From Cryobacterium sp. (GTDB lineage Bacteria; Actinomycetota; Actinomycetes; Actinomycetales; Microbacteriaceae): a stretch of DNA of 32,562 bases. A program made the translations under genes and the position numbers. The stretch lies in NCBI GenBank assembly GCA_014376815.1, contig JACMQV010000066.1, positions 1-32,562 on the forward strand, in the 5' to 3' direction. Below, piece after piece: positions 27,764 through 32,562 of the stretch. The notes below the pieces were generated by a model. That model was not told where the DNA came from, did not search any database, and saw only the letters and a program-made list of their open reading frames with translations. The stretch's first letter is position 1. Each line of letters opens with the position of its first letter.

Positions 27764-28336
27764 TTAGCGAACCGCCAGCATCACGTCGACGACGCCGTCC
27801 AGGACGACGTCCACCTGGGCTTCGCGATAGCCACCCCGCTGGCGCCGGAAGACCGCACACCGCACGTCCTCGACGGTGACCGGGAAGCCCTCCTCGAAGT
27901 ACCGCACCAGCCGCGACGCGAACCGGTCGACATCCGCCCGGTTGTAGCCGACGGTGAGGACGCTGACCCGGGAGAACCGGTGGTGGTCATCGCGGCTGAG
28001 CCGGTTGACGAGCACCTGGGCCAGGCCGTGCGCCTCTTGCAGCCAGGCGTCCTTCCCCTGCGCGCGCGTGGCCCGGTCCCGGTCGCGCGTGGCAAAGGCA
28101 TCCTCGAGTCGTTCGAGCGCAGCGTCCACGTGGGCGGGAGAATAGCCGCCCTTGTGCATGCTGAATGCGGTGTGGCGGATGCTCTCGGCCGTCAGCTCAT
28201 CGCCGTCTGCGACGTCGTTGCCGTCATAGGCCTTCCGCGCCGTTTCGAGGAACGCCTCGACCTGCTCGGCGTCATAGCCCAGCGTTTTCTTGGGGGTGCG
28301 GGGGAAGGTGGTGGTCACTGCCTCATTGTGCCTCAC
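27764..28336 (-). CDS. DivIVA-domain protein with four motif copies
   Basis: 190 aa from GTG 28336, chosen because AGAGGAGAT lies 4 nt upstream; the internal GTG 28318 has a poorly spaced site. The DivIVA-type motif (F...GY...VD.FL) occurs four times: residues 11-30 (LGYDAEQVEAFL), 53-77 (GGYSPAHVDAALERL), 121-143 (VGYNRADVDRFASRL) and 158-182 (GGYREAQVDVVLDGV). They form two tandem pairs separated by a charged helical linker (about 78-118). No long coiled coil follows, unlike true Wag31/DivIVA, so it is probably an accessory partner rather than the scaffold. It is 29 bp downstream of cdsA and likely in the same operon. Confidence 0.85.
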   Translation of the reverse strand: MRHNEAVTTTFPRTPKKTLGYDAEQVEAFLETARKAYDGNDVADGDELTAESIRHTAFSMHKGGYSPAHVDAALERLEDAFATRDRDRATRAQGKDAWLQEAHGLAQVLVNRLSRDDHHRFSRVSVLTVGYNRADVDRFASRLVRYFEEGFPVTVEDVRCAVFRRQRGGYREAQVDVVLDGVVDVMLAVR

Positions 28337-28365
28337 AGCATCTCCTCTGTCGAAAGCGGCAACGG

Positions 28366-29346
28366 TCAGGCGAAGATCAGGTACAGCGCATACGCGGCTG
28401 CGGCCGACGGAAGGATCGAGTCGAGCCGATCAAGGAACCCGCCGTGACCGGGTAGCCAGGAACTCATGTCCTTTATGCCGAGATCGCGCTTGATCAGCGA
28501 TTCCGCCAGGTCGCCGAAGGTCGCACTGAGAAGGATGACGACCCCGAAGATGAGGCCGAACCACCAGGGCTGGTGGAGCATCAGGACGGACAGGAGCACG
28601 CCGATAGCCACGCAGGCGGCACCGGCGCCCGCGAAGCCCTCCCAGGTCTTCTTGGGGCTGATGGCCGGGACCATCTTGTGCTTGCCGAAGCTCAGTCCCG
28701 TGGCGTAGGCCGCTGTGTCGGCCGAGATCACGACCAGCAGGAACGCGAGCGTCCACCACTGTCCCTCGGGCTGCGCCACCAGAAGCACGGAGAAACTGCC
28801 GAGGAAGACGACGTAGGACTGGATCAGCAGGCCCGCGCCGACATCCGCGGCCACGCTGCCCGGTTCGGCGCGGTGGCTCCTCCAGACGAGCGGGACCACC
28901 CTCCAGAGACCGATCAGCAGGATGCCGCCGAGCGTCGCCAGCCACTGGCCGGCCGCCCCGAAGTAGAAGGCTGCCGGCACGACGGACACGGCGGCCAGGA
29001 CGACCGGAATGCGGGGCACGTTGCGTCCCGCGTGACGAAGCGCCTGAGCAAGCTCGAAGGCCGTGAGGCCGACGAACGCGGCCGCGCACACCATGAACAG
29101 GTCTTTGATGAAGATGAGGCTGAACAGCATGAACAGGCCCAGCGCCAGGCCGATCAGGGTGGCGAGGATCAGGTTGCGGCCCGTGCGCGCCTGGATGCGC
29201 TCCTGCGTTGCGTCCAGCTGCGCCCGGGTGGCCTGCACCTGACGTTCGATGTCAGCCCTGGTGGACTGGACCTGGGCCCGGAACTCGGCACGGCTGACAC
29301 CATGCGCACGCTTGGGCGGCAGGTCTTTCTTCGAATCGTCCGTCAT
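28366..29346 (-). CDS. cdsA: Phosphatidate cytidylyltransferase CdsA
   Basis: Makes CDP-diacylglycerol from phosphatidate and CTP in the cytoplasmic membrane. 326 aa with an unusual charged, helical N-terminal extension (about 1-57, rich in Arg/Gln: VQSTRADIERQVQATRAQLDATQERIQ). Multiple TM helices follow from about residue 59. The family signature sits at about 283-309: S-x3-KRDLGIKD...PGHGGFLDRLD. It is ordered after frr in the rpsB-tsf-pyrH-frr-cdsA block, with a 12-bp gap to the frr stop. Confidence 0.95.
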   Translation of the reverse strand: MTDDSKKDLPPKRAHGVSRAEFRAQVQSTRADIERQVQATRAQLDATQERIQARTGRNLILATLIGLALGLFMLFSLIFIKDLFMVCAAAFVGLTAFELAQALRHAGRNVPRIPVVLAAVSVVPAAFYFGAAGQWLATLGGILLIGLWRVVPLVWRSHRAEPGSVAADVGAGLLIQSYVVFLGSFSVLLVAQPEGQWWTLAFLLVVISADTAAYATGLSFGKHKMVPAISPKKTWEGFAGAGAACVAIGVLLSVLMLHQPWWFGLIFGVVILLSATFGDLAESLIKRDLGIKDMSSWLPGHGGFLDRLDSILPSAAAAYALYLIFA

Positions 29347-29358
29347 GGCGCTGAATTC

Positions 29359-29913
29359 CTAGATCTCGAGGAGTTCGGCCTCTTTGCGCTTGAGGGCGTC
29401 GTCGATGGCATCGACGTGGGTCTTGGTGATCTGTTCCAGTTCCTTCTCACCGCGGGCCACGTCGTCGTCGCCGACCTCGGTCTTGAGCGCCTCGAGTTCG
29501 TCTTTGGCCTTGCGCCGGAGGTTGCGCACGGACACCTTCGCGTCCTCGGCCTTGGTGCGCACGATCTTGACGTATTCCTTGCGGCGGTCCGCGGTCAGCT
29601 CGGGCAGGGTAGCCCGGATGACGTTGCCGTCGTTGCCGAGGTTCGCCCCGAGGTTCGGGGTGTCGCGGATGGCCTGCTCGATGTCGCGCAGGGCACCCTT
29701 GTCGTACGGGCCGATCAACAGCGTGCGGGCCTCCTGGTTCTGGAGGGATGCGAGCTGTTCCAGCGGCGTCGGCGTGCCGTAGTAATTGACCAGGATCTTC
29801 GCGAACATCTGAGGGTTCGCTCGTCCCGTTCGCACGGTAGCGAAATCATCCTTCGCGGCTTCGACAGCCCTGTGCATGCGTGCGGTGGCATCGGACAGAA
29901 CATCCGTGATCAC
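29359..29913 (-). CDS. frr: Ribosome recycling factor
   Basis: 184 aa, the standard RRF length. With EF-G it splits post-termination ribosomes. Conserved stretches: [13 protein letters not shown] near the N-terminus, [14 protein letters not shown] in the hinge/domain II, and [15 protein letters not shown] in the C-terminal helix. Start GTG 29913 is preceded by GAAGGAG. It is 31 bp downstream of pyrH. Confidence 0.97.
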   Translation of the reverse strand: MITDVLSDATARMHRAVEAAKDDFATVRTGRANPQMFAKILVNYYGTPTPLEQLASLQNQEARTLLIGPYDKGALRDIEQAIRDTPNLGANLGNDGNVIRATLPELTADRRKEYVKIVRTKAEDAKVSVRNLRRKAKDELEALKTEVGDDDVARGEKELEQITKTHVDAIDDALKRKEAELLEI

Positions 29914-29944
29914 GGTGACTCCTTCTTCGGTGGCGTTGACAAGC

Positions 29945-30661
29945 TTAGTTGGAGACGAGGGTGCCCAGATCGGCCCCGAGAATAGCGGCCGTCACGTTGC
30001 CGTGCGGAGCCATTCCGAAGACCTGCATGGGCATGGCGTTGTCCATGCAGAGGCTGAAGGCGGTCGAGTCGACGACCTTGAGCCCGCGCTGCAGGGCCTC
30101 CTGGTAGGTGATGTGGTCGTTCTTGTGCGCGTCCGGGTTGGTGCGGGGGTCGTCGGAGTAGACGCCGTCGACGCCGTTCTTGGCGACGAGCACGATGTCG
30201 GCATCGATTTCGAGGGCCCGCTGCGCCGCGACGGTGTCGGTCGAGAAGTAGGGCAGCCCGGCACCGGCGCCGAAAATGACCACCCGGCCCTTTTCGAGGT
30301 GGCGCTCCGCGCGGCGCGGGATGTACGGCTCCGCGACCTGGGTCATCGCGATGGCCGACTGCACGCGGGTCTCGGCGCCGGCCTGCTCCAGGAAGTCCTG
30401 CAGCGCCAGGGCGTTCATGACGGTTCCGAGCATTCCCATGTAGTCGGCGCGGCCACGGTCCATGCCGCGCTGGGACAGTTCAGCGCCGCGGAAGAAGTTG
30501 CCGCCGCCGACGACGATCGCGATTTCGACCTGCTTGGCGGCTTCGGCGATCTCACGGGCGAGAGCGCTGATGACGTCGGGGTTCACGCCGAGGCTTCCTG
30601 CCCCGAACGCTTCCCCGGAAAGCTTGAGGAGGACCCTGCGCTTCTTGACCGTATCTGACAT
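29945..30661 (-). CDS. pyrH: UMP kinase
   Basis: Phosphorylates UMP to UDP in pyrimidine synthesis; hexameric amino-acid-kinase fold, cytosolic. 238 aa from ATG 30661 ([19 protein letters not shown]), with GGAAGGA upstream. The open frame extends to 30775 but would run through the terminator hairpin, so it is rejected. Motifs: [10 protein letters not shown] (phosphate loop), [26 protein letters not shown], and the acceptor/nucleotide region [20 protein letters not shown]. It is followed closely by frr. Confidence 0.96.
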   Translation of the reverse strand: MSDTVKKRRVLLKLSGEAFGAGSLGVNPDVISALAREIAEAAKQVEIAIVVGGGNFFRGAELSQRGMDRGRADYMGMLGTVMNALALQDFLEQAGAETRVQSAIAMTQVAEPYIPRRAERHLEKGRVVIFGAGAGLPYFSTDTVAAQRALEIDADIVLVAKNGVDGVYSDDPRTNPDAHKNDHITYQEALQRGLKVVDSTAFSLCMDNAMPMQVFGMAPHGNVTAAILGADLGTLVSN

Positions 30662-30731
30662 GCTGTGCGCGTCCTTCCGTTGTGCCTGTTCTAAAACTAC
30701 TGGGTGAGCTACTGGGTGCACACACAGAGAA

Positions 30732-30763
30732 GGAGACCGGATTGCGAGTGCAATCCGGTCTCC
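30732..30763 (-). terminator. Terminator/attenuator hairpin between tsf and pyrH
   Basis: 14-bp perfect arms (30732-30745 and 30750-30763) with a 4-nt loop. Read on the minus strand it ends ...GGTCTCC then TTCTCTGTG, a mixed pyrimidine tail. It lies 20 bp after the tsf stop and 70 bp before pyrH, so it should separate, fully or partly, rpsB-tsf from pyrH-frr-cdsA. Confidence 0.8.
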
Positions 30764-30782
30764 ATCGTTACTCACATTCTCG

Positions 30783-31610
30783 TTACGCGCCGACCTTGAA
30801 CCGGGCGAAGCCCGAGACGGTCAGTCCGGCATCCACGAGAACCTTGCCCACTGACACCTTGTTGTCCTTGGCGTAGTCCTGCTCAAGGAGTGCGACCTGC
30901 TTGAAGTACGCCGTGACGCGACCCTCGACGATCTTGGGCAGTGCCGCTTCGGGCTTGCCCTCGTTCTTGGAGATCTCGGTCACGATGCGGCGCTCGGCCT
31001 CGACGGCGTCGACGGGAACGTCTTCGCGCGCGAGGTACTCGGGGTTCGCGAAGGAGATGTGCTGGGCCACGCTGCGCGCGGTCTCTGCGTCGTCTCCGGA
31101 GTAGCCGAGAACAACGCCGACCTGCGGGGGCAGGTCCTTGCTGGTCTTGTGCAGGTAGATCGCGAACTTCTCACCCGTGACGGATGCGACGCGACGCAGT
31201 TCGAACTTCTCGCCGATGATCGCGGCTTCGCCGTCGATGAGCTGGCCGACGGTCTGGGCGTCGACCGGTGCGGCCAGGCCTTCCTCGACCGTGGTCGCTC
31301 CGGCTGCCGCAACGGCGTCCAGGACCTTGTCGGCCAGTGCGACGAACTTGACGCCCTTGGCGACGAAGTCGGTCTCGCAGGCGAGCTCGATCATGGTGGC
31401 GGTGTTGCCGATTTCCTTGGCGGCGACGAGCCCCTCTGAAGTGGAGCGGTCGGCGCGCTTGGCGTTGCCCTTCGCACCCTTCATCCGGAGGAGTTCCACG
31501 GCCTTTTCCATGTCGCCGTCGGCTTCGACGAGGGCGTTCTTGGTGTCGACCATGCCAGTGCCGAGGCGCTCGCGCAGGGCCTTGACGTCTGCGAGGCTGA
31601 TGCTTGCCAT
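30783..31610 (-). CDS. tsf: Elongation factor Ts
   Basis: Guanine-nucleotide exchange factor for EF-Tu. 275 aa. The N-terminal UBA-like domain ([34 protein letters not shown]) is followed by the exchange motif ETDFVAKG (Thr80-Asp81-Phe82-Val83). Core subdomains and a C-terminal [21 protein letters not shown] follow. ATG 31610 is 11 bp after the rpsB stop, the universal rpsB-tsf pairing. Confidence 0.98.
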   Translation of the reverse strand: MASISLADVKALRERLGTGMVDTKNALVEADGDMEKAVELLRMKGAKGNAKRADRSTSEGLVAAKEIGNTATMIELACETDFVAKGVKFVALADKVLDAVAAAGATTVEEGLAAPVDAQTVGQLIDGEAAIIGEKFELRRVASVTGEKFAIYLHKTSKDLPPQVGVVLGYSGDDAETARSVAQHISFANPEYLAREDVPVDAVEAERRIVTEISKNEGKPEAALPKIVEGRVTAYFKQVALLEQDYAKDNKVSVGKVLVDAGLTVSGFARFKVGA

Positions 31611-31621
31611 ACCGGGACCCC

Positions 31622-32551
31622 TTACTTGGTTTCTTCGGCGGGAGCGTCGGCCGGAGCGACTGCTACGGCTTCTTCAACGGCGGCTTCTGCTGCTGCGGGG
31701 GCGGCAACCTCTTCGGCGGCAACCGGCTCGGCAACTACGGTCTCGGTCGCGACGGTCTCGGTCGCGACGGTCTCGTCAGCAACCGGTGCGGTCTCGGCCG
31801 GGGCGGCCAGGAGTTCGGCTTCCCACGCGGCGAGGGGCTCGACTTCGGCCTCCGGCTTGGCGTGGCGCTGGATGAGGCCCTCGGCTGCGGCGTCCGCGAT
31901 GATGCGGGTCAGCAGGCCGACGGAACGGATGGCGTCGTCGTTGCCCGGGATCGGGTACTGGACGTCGTCCGGGTCGCAGTTGGTGTCGAGGATCGCGATG
32001 ACGGGGATGCCGAGCTTGCGCGCCTCGTCGATGGCGAGGTGCTCCTTGTTGGTGTCCACAACCCACAGCGCCGACGGCGTCTTGGTGAGGTTGCGGATTC
32101 CGCCGAGGCTCTTGTGAAGCTTGACGAGCTCACGCTTCTTGATCAGCATTTCCTTCTTCGTGAAACCGCTCTTGGCGGTGTCCTCGAAGTCGAGCTCTTC
32201 GAGCTCTTTCATGCGCGCCAGACGCTTGGAAACGGTCTGGAAGTTGGTGAGGAGGCCACCGAGCCAGCGCTGGTTGACGTAGGGCTGGCCGACACGGGTC
32301 GCCTGCTCCTGAATCGATTCCTGCGCCTGCTTCTTGGTTCCGACGAAGAGGACGGTGCTGCCGTGGGCGACGGTCTCCTTGTCGAAGTCATAGGCCTTGT
32401 CGACGAACCCGAGCGATTGCAGCAGGTCGAGGATGTAAATGCCGGAACGCTCCGTGAAGATGAAGCGCTTCATCTTCGGGTTCCAACGGCGGGTCTGGTG
32501 CCCGAAGTGCACGCCGCTGTCGAGCAGCTGGCGAATGGTTACGACGGCCAT
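31622..32551 (-). CDS. rpsB: 30S ribosomal protein S2
   Basis: 309 aa. The core matches S2: [27 protein letters not shown] at the start, [14 protein letters not shown], and [13 protein letters not shown] in the middle, through about residue 230. A further roughly 75 residues form an Ala/Glu/Val-rich acidic tail, part of which comes from a 15-bp DNA repeat. ATG 32551 lies 11 bp from the window edge, so its promoter is outside. First gene of rpsB-tsf. Confidence 0.98.
   Translation of the reverse strand: MAVVTIRQLLDSGVHFGHQTRRWNPKMKRFIFTERSGIYILDLLQSLGFVDKAYDFDKETVAHGSTVLFVGTKKQAQESIQEQATRVGQPYVNQRWLGGLLTNFQTVSKRLARMKELEELDFEDTAKSGFTKKEMLIKKRELVKLHKSLGGIRNLTKTPSALWVVDTNKEHLAIDEARKLGIPVIAILDTNCDPDDVQYPIPGNDDAIRSVGLLTRIIADAAAEGLIQRHAKPEAEVEPLAAWEAELLAAPAETAPVADETVATETVATETVVAEPVAAEEVAAPAAAEAAVEEAVAVAPADAPAEETK
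31737..31775 (-). repeat. 15-bp direct repeat in the rpsB tail
   Basis: The unit ACGGTCTCGGTCGCG occurs twice, with a third partial copy, head to tail. It encodes repeated TVATE residues in the acidic C-terminal tail of S2, so copy-number change would lengthen or shorten the tail in frame. Confidence 0.85.
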
Positions 32552-32562
32552 GAGCCGTACTC

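Noticed and set aside
28573-29985. Plus-strand open frame of 470 codons
   Set aside because: Antisense to cdsA and frr, both of which are unmistakable.

Overview
The window is a high-GC, gene-dense chromosomal segment. It most likely comes from a Gram-positive actinobacterium of the Microbacteriaceae type; that placement is inference. The support is: indirect Gln-tRNA amidation (gatC-gatA), NAD+-dependent DNA ligase, the GlgE maltosyltransferase route to alpha-glucan, DivIVA-type polarity proteins, frequent GTG starts, and several genes with a -10-like hexamer about 7 nt before the start codon (leaderless mRNAs). No rRNA, tRNA, CRISPR array, insertion sequence or prophage is visible. No stretch longer than about 240 bp lacks a gene.

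Layout. 1-1783 (minus): gatC-gatA, with gatA running off the left edge. 1821-3212 (minus): a membrane-anchored alpha/beta hydrolase. It is divergent from a PadR-type regulator overlapping a second alpha/beta hydrolase (3339-4675, plus), with an AT-rich palindromic operator candidate between. 4683-10327 (minus): ligA, mnmA, a small membrane protein, an ArsR-like winged-helix regulator and a cysteine desulfurase. Desulfurase plus MnmA suits tRNA 2-thiolation. A complex palindrome lies upstream of mnmA and a 12-bp tandem repeat lies at the mnmA/ligA junction.

10409-19929 is an alpha-glucan cluster: glgX (debranching), ybaK (tRNA proofreading), glgP (phosphorylase, minus), and glgE-glgB (maltosyltransferase and branching enzyme, overlapping by 4 nt). 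Together these extend, branch, phosphorolyse and debranch glycogen. The maltose-1-phosphate suppliers (treS/pep2 or a GlgA-type GlgM) are not in the window. The cluster ends in a strong terminator followed by a long inverted repeat.

20135-23001 (minus): a membrane protein with an internal lipobox-like segment, overlapping a thioredoxin/TPR protein. 23140-24750 (plus): a DivIVA-headed coiled-coil protein with an exact 11-residue repeat, resembling the Scy/FilP class of polar cytoskeletal proteins. 24862-25911 (plus): an AI-2E family membrane protein. 25925-27709 (minus): an alpha/beta hydrolase, a small Cys/His protein and a lysozyme-like cell-wall protein. 27764-32551 (minus): a four-motif DivIVA-domain protein followed, in transcriptional order from the right edge, by the classical rpsB-tsf-pyrH-frr-cdsA block.

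Most of the window is ordinary actinobacterial core chromosome. The best candidates for a second look are the hendecad protein, the membrane/lipoprotein fusion, the cysteine desulfurase with an altered PLP-contact residue, the two long palindromes (8303-8392 and 20037-20125), and the two-gene winged-helix/membrane-peptide cassette with its own operator. I did not find a clear new defence or biosynthetic system.
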